A stretch of DNA of 64,000 nt. It comes from Liolophura sinensis. Its lineage: Eukaryota; Mollusca; Polyplacophora; Chitonida; Chitonidae. Where the stretch lies: the NCBI RefSeq assembly GCF_032854445.1, contig NC_088300.1, forward strand, positions 61,542,984 through 61,606,983, given 5' to 3'. Below, piece by piece: positions 22,347-34,981 of the stretch. A program made the translations under genes and the position numbers. The first letter of the stretch is position 1, and every line of letters starts with the position of its first letter. Under the pieces are notes generated by a model, which made no database searches, had not been told where the DNA came from, and worked only from the letters and a program-made list of their open reading frames with translations.

Positions 22347-23236
22347 TGTGGTACGGGACCAGATAGCTGCAACAGCGATGTCGCAAATGCAAAATATTAG
22401 GATGCTGAGCTTCACCACATTGAATATTTTTGCCTTAGTCAGGTGGAAATATCGCATAGTCATGGCAGATTATGAAAGTGGATTCAGGTCCCTATAGCCA
22501 AATTCATTTGGATCCACATTTAAAGTCTTAAGTTCCTTGAGTATTTGAACTAAAGTTTCGTGTGTTACTGACCAGTAAAAATCACATAGAGAAGTAGTAA
22601 ACCATGCCGAATTTCAGATCTAAATTTCCTTGAGGTCAGGAAGAGAATAAAAGTCGATGTCAAGTAGCTGGATTTAAACTTCTCTTGCAGAAATCCTTAT
22701 GATTTATCTTTCTAATTTTCAACTCCACATTCATCACATCTGACAAGTGAAACAATCCATTTTCAGCCAATCAATGCTGCTGAGAATTCCTGTGGAAAAA
22801 ATGTCGGGCCAAATTATCTTTCAGCTCGAGGGTTAAAAAGGGGGAAAGGGATCGATTTTGAACCATACAAGCTGGGTTCCTAAAGCCGGTGGGTTGTAAT
22901 CCAAGATTCAGAACAGATTAGTCTTGGATATTCAAATTACAGATTGGATAAAATGCACGATTATTTTATTAAGAGAAAAAAGTTTTCGGCAAATTTTTGC
23001 GTCTATTTGTTCGGAGTATTGTTAGAGGTCTCCCGTGTAAATGGATTTATTCGCCAATGGAAAAGCGCGTTGATAATATTACTCTTCGCTTCCATTCTTT
23101 GTTATTGCTTGAGAAAAAGATCCACGACAATGCAAATACCAACAGAAAAGGAATCACCGGGGATGATAGACTTAAGAGAAAGTTCAACGCAATTATAGAA
23201 GATAAACAGATGGCCTGGGACAATGGATTTAGGACG

Positions 23237-23271
23237 CCCCCCCCCCCCCCCCTCCACACACACACACACAC
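23237..23271 (+). repeat. poly(C) and (CA)n low-complexity tract
   Basis: A run of C (from about 23237) is followed by (CA)n to about 23271. The open reading frames crossing it in several frames are artefacts of this composition. Confidence 0.85.
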
Positions 23272-23793
23272 TTCTTGGTTCGCGCATCTTCAGGTATCTG
23301 GTTTTGTTTGAACAGCTAGTACAAAACAACCCTTCACAGGTGTATACGAGGATTGAGGCAGCCCAAATCGATTCGCTGTGTTACACATTTAGACTTTCAA
23401 TAACCTGCACAAACACAATTATAGACACGTCGGCAAACAGCAATACGATCGGTAAATCACACGGTAACTGGTTTGGAAAGTTCAGCGTTCACGACAATAG
23501 GGTAGGGAAGTCCATAAATCGGCTGTCACCAAAGCGAGTTGTCATGCAGCGTTTACCGTCATGTTAGCTGACTGAGTTATCACAAGCTTATTATGACTTG
23601 AAACCCCATATGTTAGGGGAGATAATTGAAACACATTCACGTATGGTGATAAGGAAAATGCGCACACACTGATAAATGCCAATTCCTCGACACACGGCAA
23701 ACGTCAATGAAAATTACATGGAATTATTAATGAACCGTAATGCAAAATCAGATAAAAACGGCACAGCATCCAAGAGGATGGAATTGCTTTAAC

Positions 23794-23899
23794 GTGCGCC
23801 TTAGGAGAAGACGTTTGAATACAGAGAGGATGAGGCATCTTTCCCACCCTTATACAGACTCTAGTCCAAGCTGGATTGACCATTCTTCTTTACTAATGA
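23794..23899 (+). repeat. dispersed ~105-bp repeat F, copy 1
   Basis: It aligns without gaps to 25383-25488, by eye roughly 85% identical (shared: GATGAGGCATCTTT, TTATACAGACT, GTCCAAGCTGG, TAATGA). Shorter relatives are at 44527-44570 and perhaps 15898-15928. Confidence 0.75.
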
Positions 23900-24950
23900 A
23901 TGAGTAATGTGTTAGGCTACCGATTTGTTCATAAATCGTCATCGTAAAGGCAAGATTGAACAAAACACTACAAGCCTTGGCCTGAATTACTTTAGCCGGG
24001 AAAGGTTCGCCATTATATCAACGATAATGTTCTGTGTGAACAAAAATCACAAACATCTCTTGAACGGGGACAATTTCCGTTTAATGAGTACTTTTTCTGG
24101 AAGCGATGTCTTTTTCTGGAGAGAAATTTAAGTGTTTTCTTTATGCTTGAAAGGAACGGCCGTTGGAGCCATAACACGTAATGCAAATTTTGGCGCTAAT
24201 GGAAATGGCATGTATAAGCTTTCGCTGTAGAAAGTAATACCATACTTAAGTTATATCGAATTTCTTTTCGAATTATTTAAGATTTTCACAAAATTATGAC
24301 ACCTAAGCGAACGGTCTTGTTACAAATTTGTGATTCTGGGTGAAATGTATCCATCACAAACATGGTAATATGGTTTATTAACTGCTTTGAGGAGCAATTT
24401 AAGATGTACCCAAGCTGTTTAAGATTTATAATTCTTCTGGCATGTCGTATGATTTTAATTATACCTCTGAAAGTCGTATCTTGTCCTTTCAACATTACCT
24501 CCTAAACAATGAAAACACATTCACATGGATACGTCAATTCACTGATTCCGGCTAGCACAGAACTCCAGCCAGGTTTTGACACAGAAACAAATTTATCTTT
24601 ATAACTAGATATCGATCAATGGATCCAATCTACAGACAAATGCTGTCGAACAAACATCGAACGTTGTGCGTCTGGACAGGGAATATAAATTCTCGGAAGT
24701 TTTCATATATATGCTAATAAACTGGACATGGCCATTGGCTGTCTGATTGATTTGCGGTCTGTGCCACTGTGACAATATCCCCGGGACTTGGGGTCGAGCA
24801 GCTGTCTAGTTAGCGGGTTATTTAATGAGCCCTGGAGTTCGAGGTGACAAACACCGGGGGTGGCAAGGTACTAAGGCATTTATATATGTATATACATGCA
24901 ACAGTATTTACTAAGATTATATAGTATAGTGTTTGAAGAATTAAATATAC

Positions 24951-25284
24951 TAAGCGTCCGGTTCGGGAGCAGTAGATCGAGGGTCAATCCTGGGTCGAGT
25001 CACACCTAGGACCTTAAAAGAGGAAGTTGTAACTTTCTCGCTTGGCGTTCAGCATGAAGGGGATAGTGCAATGACTAGTTGACCCGTATCAGTATAATGG
25101 CTCGGTCGGTGCGGCTTACTTGCCTTCGGTAAGGCGCCTCAGTGAAGCAGCACTGGATGAAAGAGGGGTGGAAATCCGTCCTGCAACAAGCAGGCATATA
25201 ACATGCACTTCAAGGATTCCTTCGTCGTCATATGACTGAAAAATTGTTAAGTACGACGTTAAACCCCCAAGCACTCATTCACTT
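24951..25284 (+). repeat. SINE family B, near full length
   Basis: The tRNA-like head is CGTCCGGTTCGGGAGCAGTA + GATCGAGGGTCAATCCTGGG. The body includes CTTGGCGTTCAGCATGAAGG, GTATCAGTATAATGGCTCGG, TTGCCTTCGGTAAGGCGCCT and GAAATCCGTCCTGCAACAAG. The 3' end is ATGACTGAAAAATTGTTAAG + TACGACGTTAAACCCCCAAG and a CACTCATTCACT tail. Other copies are at 26683, 48316 and 61934. Confidence 0.85.
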
Positions 25285-25382
25285 AAATATACGAATTTAA
25301 AAATGCAACTATGTACATTTTCCATTTATTTTCTTTGGTGTTTTTTCACTACTTTCAACAAATGTGCTTGCCCTTCAAACAT

Positions 25383-25488
25383 GTGTCTTAGGAGAACAAG
25401 TTTGAATACAGAGGGGATGAGGCATCTTTTCCAGCGTTATACAGACTCGGGTCCAAGCTGGGTCGACTATTCTTCTCTTCTAATGAGT
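25383..25488 (+). repeat. dispersed ~105-bp repeat F, copy 2
   Basis: Gap-free direct partner of 23794-23899, 1.6 kb away in the same orientation, with a SINE (24951-25284) between them. Confidence 0.75.
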
Positions 25489-25644
25489 GCTTTGCTCAGG
25501 GAAGTCGTAAATTTCCCCGATCTCGCTTTTTGGGGCATTGGTGATAATAAGCTTTAGACGACGCATTTGTGGTCGTTTGCACAGTCCCCAGCTCGAGACG
25601 AGACCACTTGTCTTGTACTATCTACACACCACACGTGAAATAAT

Positions 25645-25770
25645 TCGCCAGTGATTTGCCAAAGTTCGGTGGTTTATTCAAAATACTCCAGTTTCCTCCA
25701 CCCTAAGAGCTGACCGCCATCGTATAAGTGAAAAATTCTGCAGCATGGTACTGAACAACGAGAATAAATG
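25645..25770 (+). repeat. SINE family A, degenerate 3' half
   Basis: CCAGTTTCCTCCACCCTAAG, TGACCGCCATCGTATAAGTG and AAAAATTCTG follow the family-A order. Confidence 0.6.
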
Positions 25771-26139
25771 AAAAATATACACATAAAATATTTTCAATAT
25801 TTCAGTGAAACCCTAGGCTGAAAGCATCAGAATTGCCGCCTGTCTACGTCAGAATAAGCTGGCATCACCTCGATTTAACCATGAAATGGTTTTTAATTGT
25901 GTAGGTGTATTGACGCAGGCCTTGTATGGAAACAACGCAAAAACCGGTCAGAAACGTTCAAAAAGTATTCCATTCGCTTGGAAATGACAATTAGATCGCC
26001 GCGTTGGATATATGAACAACTGCAATCAAGGCGCACCTGAGATACATATTTTATTATCGACAACTTATATACTAGCAAAATACACGACTGGAATACTGAT
26101 TTCACTCAGAACATACCGTTTGTCTTTCCAACATCTTTG

Positions 26140-26330
26140 AACACTCATGACTGCTTCTCCGTCCTGCATGATTCCGTCCTACTTAGGCACTTTATATACT
26201 TTTTAGTGCTTTGGCTCCGCCGTTATGTGAATTGGCTATGTAATTACTGACCTGGAACGTCCATTTTGGTTGACGGCTGGTATATAAATGTCTGTTTCGT
26301 GGTATAGATTATCAGTTACCAGGTTCTAAC
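26140..26330 (+). repeat. dispersed repeat G, copy 1
   Basis: GACTGCTTCTCC, ACTGACCTGGAACGTCCATT and GTCTGTTTCG recur in the same order at 63345-63530. Similarity is moderate and patchy. Confidence 0.45.
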
Positions 26331-26682
26331 CTGATTTGAGTTTACATCATGTTTTAAGATGAAGTGCTGTTCTTTATTAATTACCCGTACCTTTGCAGTA
26401 GTTATCTTGAAATCCTGTCTTATCCATGCTGTTAACTTTGTGCTACCAGTAGTTATTATGACAGCTTTCATCTTTGCCTTCCTGTTCTTTTTTATTTCGT
26501 TTCCTTGAATCTCTGTCCTGTTCTTTTTGATGTTACTCCGTTTTTCATAGCCAACATTTCTACCGCACTTTCTAGTTTACCTGCGTAAAGCGATAAGGAC
26601 AGGCTTTGTTTTATAACTGGTTGTTTCTTTTTCGGGTAGCTATGCTAACAGCATTCTGAGCAATATTGTTATTTTGTCTTTG

Positions 26683-26754
26683 TATGAATCGTCATTATAT
26701 GACTGAAAATTGTCTAAATTCGACGTTAAACGCCAAGCATTCATTCATTCATTT
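26683..26754 (+). repeat. SINE family B, 3' tail
   Basis: ATCGTCATTATATGACTGAA, then CGACGTTAAACGCCAAGCAT and an (ATTC)n tail. Confidence 0.75.
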
Positions 26755-26899
26755 TTGGTACGAATCGTGTTAACGAATGTATCGCAAAAATTCGTAAATC
26801 TATCTGTCTGACACCGGATCATGCAGCAGTTGACCTATTCACTTACACGCAAAGGAAGCGGGGATGTTTCATTCAGTTTTAAAAGTTTTAGGTTAGCCT

Positions 26900-26966
26900 T
26901 GCATGACCGGGAATTTAACCTGGATCTCCCGACGACACGTACACTCTAACATCTCGGCCATTATGG
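26900..26966 (-). repeat. tRNA-like SINE head
   Basis: The reverse complement reads TAATGGCCGAGATGTTAGAG (box A-like) and AGGTTAAATTCCCGGTCATG (box B-like). No closed acceptor stem is visible, so this is a SINE head remnant rather than a tRNA gene. Confidence 0.4.
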
Positions 26967-29764
26967 TACGGTTAAACGTCTATGAAAAGGAATTTTTTTC
27001 TTGAACCCTTTTTGTCATGAAAGCAGTATCATGTGAACACGAGAAAACTATAACGTCAGTAACATATAGACTAGTTGCTAAAAAGCCTTGTGTACAATGG
27101 CTTATCCATAGACCCGACTATCAGTTGACCAATGAAGTCGCTTGTTTGAATTTTAATATCTGAGTAACTTGGAGCTGAGATGCCAGGTACCCACAAATGT
27201 ACAGTAATTCCACCCGTGCTCCTCTCGCCGGCCGCTAGACTGAGAGAATATACAAAATAAGTGAAGCGAAAGGCGCAAAGCAAACAAATACATGAAACAC
27301 TTGATACTATAACACGACTACAGATTAAATGCGGTGAATGATATAAGGGAAGTGCTGCAATTGCGGTTGCTGTAACAAGATGTGATATATGTAAATGTCA
27401 TGATTATCACACTGAAATCATATATGGTTATAGGGTCGGTAAATATATACATATCATATTGTATTAATTCTTTAATAAAAGGGCCCCAGAAGTTAACTAG
27501 GTAAGTTGGGCTTTGAACTTTACAATGCAAAATACAGCCACAAGAACGCTAAGGCTTCCAGCGTTCCACACAAGACTTCAACTCAAGCTCCAGATGGTCA
27601 TCAAGGGGATTTACGGGTAATTCTGGAGACCAAACGACTGGCAATAAGATCAAACTACAAGTCCAGGAAAAGCTTTGTGGAGCTGAATACGAGGTCTTTG
27701 ATTTAAACGAATCCTCGATCTGGCGTAATGCTCGATGCGGGAAAGCTTCACTGACGAGGGATCGACTGCGAGCGACGCCCGTATCGGTTTCCAGCAACCG
27801 TCTGTAAACATAATTATCGTCGAGCATCGGAGAACTAAAACAAGAGTATCAAACAAATAAGTCGTTGTTAATGAGGCGTGTGAACGTGCGTGTACCTTGT
27901 TGTTTACGAGTAAACTGAACTATGCTGTACAAAAATAAGGAAGAATAAAAAACGACAAATAACAAATTTAGCTATCAGCCCAATGCAACGAAACTTAGCA
28001 TATGCACTTACGAAATATTTGTATAGTTGATCGACCCGAAGGCTCCATGTAAAACCTGATGACCTCCAGGTTGGTCGCCTAGGGTAAATGCCATTACCGC
28101 ATCGGACAGCCAAGATGTTTAGTACTAATGGAGCACGACTGGAAATGTCAAACGCTTCGTTGTTCACGTGCATTTCAGCACTAAAGCACCTTCCAAAATT
28201 GGTTTGAGTATAACAGCTTTGTACAGGCTGTAACCTTTGCCTCGACAAGCATTTAATAAGCTGTCTATGTGGATTGGTGTCTAATGTACAACAGTGCTTT
28301 CGATAACTCGAAGTGGGGATTGTCAGATGCCTTGTGGATGATGCCTTCATTTCATCACACCTTTACACAAACGTTCCACAACTTGGCAGAGCGTTGTTTG
28401 TCGATAGTACATTGCGGTGGGCGAGAATTTCTCAAATATCATGACACTATTACCATTTTTGGTATGCTGGGGCCGTCAGATATGCATCCGGAAGGAAGAT
28501 TCTTGGGAATTTACTCTTGGGGAAAATTTTTTTCGAAACATTCCCAGGTTGTTTACTATGAAAACGATTTATCTGAACTTTAACTTTAACATAGCTACGT
28601 GTAAATTTTCGCAAGTATAACTCAAGTTTATAAACTAAATACACTTTAACTTGTCGCATCTGTTGAACGTTTTTTCAGTTTTATATGATTGGGCTAACGC
28701 CATACTTAAGAATTTTGTATTTACATGATGGCAGACATTTTTACAGGTGCAGCAAAACGGAATACCGGAGTAAAACAACTTACAGTAAGAATGAGCAAGC
28801 CGCCCAACGGACGCCATAAGTCTCTTGATGTCACCAAGGGTCCATGAACCAACAATGAGTGCGGAGTAGTGTACAAAAATCCCTTCAGTTGTATAAGAAT
28901 CTAGTCTGCCCAATGCTTTATAAAACTCTACGCAAGTGTTATGATGTTGCGCATCTGGGGCCTGGTCACAATAACATGTCATACAAAATAGTGTATTTCA
29001 TTATTTGAAAGACCTAATATATTAAGAGATTTTAATCCTCTTAGAATGACCACCTGGGGGCGTGAAATCGCTATCATGGTTCACTATCAATAGATGATGC
29101 TACTAGTCGTCGATTTTAATGAATCCAAACAAAATAGGAAGAAAGTAACGTATTTCACCTCAAACATTGGTAATTTTCCAGGAAAACTTATAACAGCATG
29201 GTATAGTGAAGATGACATGAAATTATTGCGTATGCCGAAATTTGAAATATGTACCTCCAGACTGCAAGTATATATGCAGTATGAATGATTAAACTTAAAG
29301 AATACGCTCTTCCCAAAAATAGGACAAAGGTCACTGGAAAATGTATCCAAAACTAGCTGTGTTAATTGTTCCTTTTTTATGATTCTTTAGTTGAAGAAGA
29401 AAAAAAAACAACAACAACGTGACAAGCTTAAATTTTCCGGTGGGCTTTACTGAACGTATTCATGTTGATAATGACGGATGCCAGTGATGTGAAACTGAGT
29501 CATTTTATACAGTCAAAAAGTAGTATTGGATACTGGTTTTAGGGGTCTTTCCACTCATGCTTAAATGTTCGTGCTTTTTCGTTTGCAACTTCATTCACTT
29601 TCGTTAAGAACGGGCTTTAAAAGTTTATGCAAAAAAATTCATGAAACAATTCTATATTTCATAAAGAAAGAAAAAATGACCGATGCACTTTTCAAAAAAG
29701 ATGAAGAATAGAAAGCATACACTCTCCCCAAGGCCAAGAATAGGAACATCAAGATTACGAGCGA

Positions 29765-29915
29765 TCTTGGACTTTAGTCAAAATTTTAGTCTTTAAATTT
29801 GGTATGTTTGTTTCCGTTATTTTAGCTGAAATTTGTGATGCAATAACTTACCAAGAATTTACAGTGTCCAGCAATATTTTAACTGAGATCTCTTCGCGAT
29901 GCTGGGGCCAGGTTA
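29765..29915. repeat. foldback/MITE remnant
   Basis: TTGGACTTTAGTCAAAATTTTAGTC near the left edge is loosely complementary to ATTTTAACTGAGATCTCTTCG at the right, which is followed by a GCTGGGGCCAGG end like that of the 6296-6518 element. Diverged. Confidence 0.4.
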
Positions 29916-31436
29916 TCGTGAGTGAGTTCAACACGTACACACAAAATCATACTATCAATATTTTCTACATAAACACAGGATTTGGTCCGTTTTTTTGTTA
30001 ACCGTGGCGGTCGTGCCTAGACAACTACGAAAACAGATGCAAGATGGTGCCAGCAGTCCACCCGTGAATAAGTGCAGAATGTAAATGTGTTCAATTCCAT
30101 GCGCCATGCATTATGAACACATTAGCTACACAGTTTGCCAGGAAGACGATAGCACACGGGAAGCTTGAGTCGGAGTGGTTTCTTATCTTCCAGAAGGCTT
30201 TCAGCGAAAATGAGCCAGACGGGATGCCTTAATGGCTTCTATCTTTCTCAAGGCCTTTCGTGGTTAACGGGACAGAGGAGCAAATGCTTGGAAAGGTGGA
30301 GGAAAGCTGATGAGGCTGTGATGTCAATATTTTAGCTCTGTGTATATATGCACCAAGTAGCGCAAATGGTGAGAAAGGGATAAACATACTCCGCTCTTAG
30401 CGTATACACGCTACCAGCTGGCTAACTTGAAATTTTATACATATGACCATTTTTCGTTGGCTACACTTTTTTTTCTTACGGCGTTCAATCCAACAACATG
30501 CACATTGGTGAAGCAACAACGATAGAAATGCTCCACAAGGACATGGGTCCGTATTAAGCCGGTCTGAAATCAATCAAACAATCAATCGTTCGGGCAAACA
30601 CGCCAGCAGGGGGATCAATGGACTGTAGCCAGTAGTGACTAGATTATCCATGGGAGCGTTCAATGCAATTACCGAGAGCAACCAGCTGTCAGGAGCCTGG
30701 AGTGCAGACTCTTCCCCATGTGTGGCCACCCCTCCCGTTTGTTTGCTTCCATCGAGCTGTGTGCCCGGATCCTTCGGACAATACTCTGCTGAAACCGTCC
30801 TCACTGTCAATCACTTACCGTGGCCGCGCGCTTTTGCTAGGGTTCAACATCGATCTGTTGGCCTTATAATATACACTGGCTAACACAATGGTAAATGTGT
30901 TTAAAAAGCGACAATGTTTGTTTCATACACAAGTGTACCCTTAGCAATTCGGCGTGACCAACTACTCCCTCTGTACATCGATAGGAATCATGTACTGAAA
31001 CTTCATGTACTGAAACATTATGTAGTGTTAAGAATTTACCGGATATAAAAAAATTACAAATCAATAGGCTCTACCAGTTCTACCGATTATTTGACTAGTT
31101 GATTATTTGTTAGAATACGATTGATATAGTTGCACGTCATATGTCATGGCCTTCAGCTCAGTGTACCCTTACACTTTCTGATGTGTAACGAAAGAGAAAA
31201 CAAAATAATTTGTGTGACCCAAATGTGTTCAGATGGACGGAATAGTTTGATCTTTCAGTCAGTTCCTAGAGCAAGTACAGTGACATAGTTATTTCCGATG
31301 GGGTAAACCAGAAGAATACCGTTAGTAAAAGTTTCCCGCATCAAGGAGCATGTGCAAAGACACACAATATCTCATTTAAGTAAATACCACGGATACCTTC
31401 TACCCGACGTCAAAGTTGAACAAATCATAAAATTAC

Positions 31437-31512
31437 ACTAGGCTGTCATCGTATACCAAAAACACTCTTGAGTACGGCGTAGAAGATCAATCCAGTAAGC
31501 AAATAAATAAAA
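31437..31512 (+). repeat. SINE family A tail
   Basis: GCTGTCATCGTATACC, CTCTTGAGTACGGCGTAGAA and AAATAAATAAAA match the last third of family A. Confidence 0.7.
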
Positions 31513-31680
31513 TTATGATTAGCTGGAATCAGTTTCGATACTCATAGGCAGTTTTTAAAATATTTATTAACAGCTAGATATACTTTTTACAGAATTTTCC
31601 TCAGTTTCATTTCGTTGTAAAAATCGAGATAGCGGATTCATAAACGCTATCAAAGAGTGACGGTATCACAGAGAAAAACC

Positions 31681-31780
31681 TCAAGAATATTTCACTTATA
31701 CGACGGCGGCCAACATTATGGTGGGAGGAAACCGGACCGAACCCTGAGGAAACCCACGACAATCCACAGAAACTGTCTTG
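31681..31780 (-). repeat. SINE family A, central body
   Basis: On the plus strand it reads TCAAGAATATTTCACTTATA + CGACGGCGGCCAACATTATG + GTGGGAGGAAACC, the reverse complement of the family-A body, and is well conserved. With 31437-31512 it forms a short opposed pair. Confidence 0.8.
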
Positions 31781-32474
31781 AACCAATGTTCTTATTAAAG
31801 ATGTGTCAAACCTAATGCAGTTATCATATTTACTTCGCAGAGCAGTTCTCTTCTTACATCGCCTATGAATACAAATTTGGATTAGTTCTTATATGTTATT
31901 CATTGTAAATTCTTTTAGTAGTCATGATATTAACCTGAGGGAAGCCGTATTTGTTCAATATCGCAGGGCAATGAAGAATACATATGGCCTATAGTCAATA
32001 CGAATGCAATGTCCGACCCCACAGGACGCTGCAAAATACACCTGCCTTCAGGTCAATACAAAAGCAATGTACAAACAGAAGCAATGCACAGCCGCAGGTG
32101 ATCAGATGCCTAACAGTTAACCTTGGCAAAAGGGAAAAATGACAGCCAACACCAACAGTGCCCCTCTGTGCGTTGTTATAAATGAAAACACTAGGTGTCA
32201 TTGATACTTGTGATTTCATCCTAGACCAAAACAGTCGACTGTTAATGGATATTTAACATAGTGTCCACTTCACACAACGGTTATGAATTTAATTTTCTTT
32301 GATTTAAGTCAGAACTGCTTTGTTATCATGTACATCTGTGTGTTTTGGTCTCCGGGAAGAAAACACACTAGCTTTGAACGACTTAAGAACTTAAAGTCGA
32401 CATTTGTTAGGTTTATTTGAGTGTAAAAAAAGCAACCTTATAATAAAAAGTTGAAACAAATGTGAACTTCCTAC

Positions 32475-32612
32475 CTGTGACATATTCCACCATTTTGAAA
32501 TCTGTGCCATGGGCCCCGTGACTTCGAAACAGGCGTCTCCAAACAACATGGCGTTGTCCTTACGATCATGAAGGGTGTCAAATAACAGCTTGGTAGCTAC
32601 CGCCATATCACA
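32475..32612 (-). CDS. GABBR2: GABBR2 exon: N-lobe
   Basis: 46 codons, phase 0, with acceptor TTTGCAG|TGT and donor CAG|GTAGGA. It encodes CDMAVATKLLFDTLHDRKDN then AMLFGDACFEVTGPMAQISK and WWNMSQ. The leading Cys and the Cys of GDACF are the conserved N-lobe disulfide pair. LFGxAC..VT is the subunit-2 form of the loop that in subunit 1 carries ligand-contacting serines, fitting a subunit that does not bind GABA. One NMS glycosylation sequon. It is isolated by a 19 kb intron on one side and 23 kb on the other. Confidence 0.96.
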
Positions 32613-33338
32613 CTGCAAATAAAGTAAGTTTGACATCTGATTGTGTGGTCATATTATCATTGGCCATCACAAGGATGAGTTTTTCATTGTATCACAAACT
32701 CATGCCATATTTTACAGGCTAGTATTAAGAACAAATGCTTGCAAGGCTTTGTATGTTATATTGATGCTATATCAATACCTATACACAGTTAAATTTGCTT
32801 AACCCAGAAAATATGCCTCAGATGTTTGAATGCTACCATTCTCGACTTAGGAATCCTTTATTACTTGGGAGTTTCTGATGCATTCTTTCATTCAAGTACT
32901 TTTAGAGACTATGACTTCATCAGCGACGAATACAGGCGCAAGCCATATAATTTCACGACACATCGATGGAAACTATGGGATAGATGCTAAATTTGGTGTA
33001 AAAGGAGGGTACTTAATCCGATTATGCGATGTTATTAGTCTGGCTTCTGTTGGTTCTTATAGAGTCCCTCTACCACCTTAACCTGTGACCGCAATATACT
33101 GATTGGTACCTTATAAATGTCCACTGATTTACTACACCATTAAACAGGTCTCAAGACACTGGATCATATGCCATATATCGACTGAGCCCTTCGTTACCGA
33201 AAACTACTTTTCCCAATCTACCAGTGCTTAGTTTCTGTCTTGCTTTGCATAATTTTACAGATCTTTCTACAGATTGGTGATAATGGTGTTTTGGGAAATT
33301 ATACAGCTTATGCATGCCTTCTAACAATAAACGGGAGA

Positions 33339-33593
33339 TTTACGTCTGTTATTTAATGATGGGCGTTCGGTTTACATTTGCTTTGTAACGGTGGACCATC
33401 AATTTACGTCTGCGTTGTGAGGGACGATGAATGATTTACGAATACTTTTTGAAATATACAGGTTGGTTTATGAATATCTGACGTAGGATGATCATTGGTC
33501 TACGAATGCCCTGTGTTTTGCTATGATTGACTTACGAATACCTTGTGTCATGCCATGATTGGTTTACGAATGCCTTGTAACAGCTGACGAACG
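33339..33593 (+). repeat. degenerate tandem array, eight 32-bp units
   Basis: Units start at 33339, 33371, 33403, 33435, 33467, 33499, 33531 and 33563. Each begins (T/C)T(T/A)(C/T)G-type TTTACG followed by AATNCCTTGTG-like sequence and ends NNGATTGG/GA. The register is exactly 32 bp for seven units (the last is 31), although units share only part of their bases. Confidence 0.85.
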
Positions 33594-34939
33594 TTTGGTA
33601 CACAAAAAGGTTGCTCAGAGTGCCAGCATTTAAATACAACTGAACTTGCGGAGGACAAGCTTGCCATCTACTTAAAGTAAACTATTGTATAATGAAAACT
33701 TTTAATGAAACCATTCTTAGCTTGGAATGTTATCTGATTGAAGTGGAAGTTATAACTAGCGTGTTGCGTCATACAGCGTGCAAATGTACTTGAACCCAAG
33801 CAGAGTCTAAACCTTTTTCGTCTATAAGCAGTTTTTGTTTTCGGAGAAGAAAGAAGTAAAACACACGAAACTACTGGAAAACATGTCCAAGAATTGTTTT
33901 TACACAAAAATTTTTGTTTTCTTTTTTACATTTACGTAGAAAAAACAAAACAAAATTCACACATGAGAACATGACGAGAGCAATACGGTTTCATTCATTC
34001 TCAGGAGGTTACAGATTATAAACTGAAGTTCTTTGTGTGAGTAATACTAGTACATGTAGTTGGTTGCTGACGAAAGCGATGTCAGGCAGGGGAAGGATAA
34101 AAGTAGCAGTGTGGAATATGTGCCATAAGTACAGCACGACAGATCGATCTTAATTAAAGTTTGTAATTAACAGGTAGAGACAGCCGTTGGTATTAACAGA
34201 CGAGCGCGAGACTAATAGGTCTATCATGTCGCCACACACGTAAGGCTTTAACTTGGGTGAAATTACGGTTTTAATATCCGTAATTACATCTGTAGACAGA
34301 ATACATTTGTCCCCAAGCTGCCAACGTCGTGGAAAGGAATCGTTTAGAGACTCGGCCGGGAAAAGCTCTGTATTGCTTTTTTTCGCATTTTTTTCTTCTT
34401 CTTTTTGTTTTGTGTTCAACGAAGGAATCCTCCCGTCGAGACTTTTGCTCTTTAGAGGAAGACGTGTGCCTCTTAGATTACTCCGACAAGAATCTTTTAA
34501 AAGTCACCGGCCGAGCGACCGCCTTTTCTACAGATGAACTTGCCGTGTTCGCGAGGAATTCCTTAAGAGTTCCAAGATTGATAAATGTTACCAATTGGTG
34601 GAGGCTAGTTGTTGTAAGTGGCATTAGCCTCGCTTCATCGGACCAATAACCATACATCACCAGGGCGTTTTGTCAACGGCCAGCAGACTTTTCCTGTACC
34701 CTGAGCGGGTTGGAGGCTCAATTACCGGTCTGCCACATGATGAATGACTGGAGTACAATTTAGCCAGGAAACTCCCAAATAAATAAAATACTCACATCTC
34801 GCAAAGGCGATGAAACTTAACTAGATCAGTCCAGTGAAACCAATATATTGTTTCTGATCGGTTTTTGAAGCGCTGTACATGTATTATATATGCTCAGTTT
34901 GGAAGATTTTGATCATAAGAGACAAATGATTACAATCTT

Positions 34940-34981
34940 ACGTAGGATGATCATTGGTCTACGAATGCCCTGTGTTTTGCT
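34940..34981 (+). repeat. exact 42-bp copy of part of the 32-bp array
   Basis: Bases 34940-34981 are identical to 33481-33522, which span the boundary of units 5 and 6 of the array 1.46 kb away. The flanks differ. Confidence 0.85.

Larger units (their letters stand above)
13389..32474 (-). other. GABBR2 intron, 19.1 kb
   Basis: Open reading frames of up to about 150 codons exist here (for example 27904-28350 minus and 21733-22128 plus). None shows a recognisable family, splice pattern or codon signature, so I treat them as chance. Recognisable contents are the simple repeats near 13786 and 14071, a 43-bp minisatellite (19015-20075), several SINEs, a dispersed ~105-bp repeat and a foldback remnant near 29770. 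The stretches 15037-19014, 20076-22106, 27000-29700 and 29915-31436 show nothing I can name. Confidence 0.75.

Noticed and set aside
23000-23567. Several overlapping open frames with Pro-rich and His/Thr-rich stretches
   Set aside because: They are produced by the poly(C)/(CA)n tract at 23237-23271 being read in different frames.
27904-28350. 148-codon open frame on the minus strand, the longest in the window
   Set aside because: No family resemblance, no splice or codon signature, and it sits in an intron; long chance frames are expected in 64 kb on six frames.
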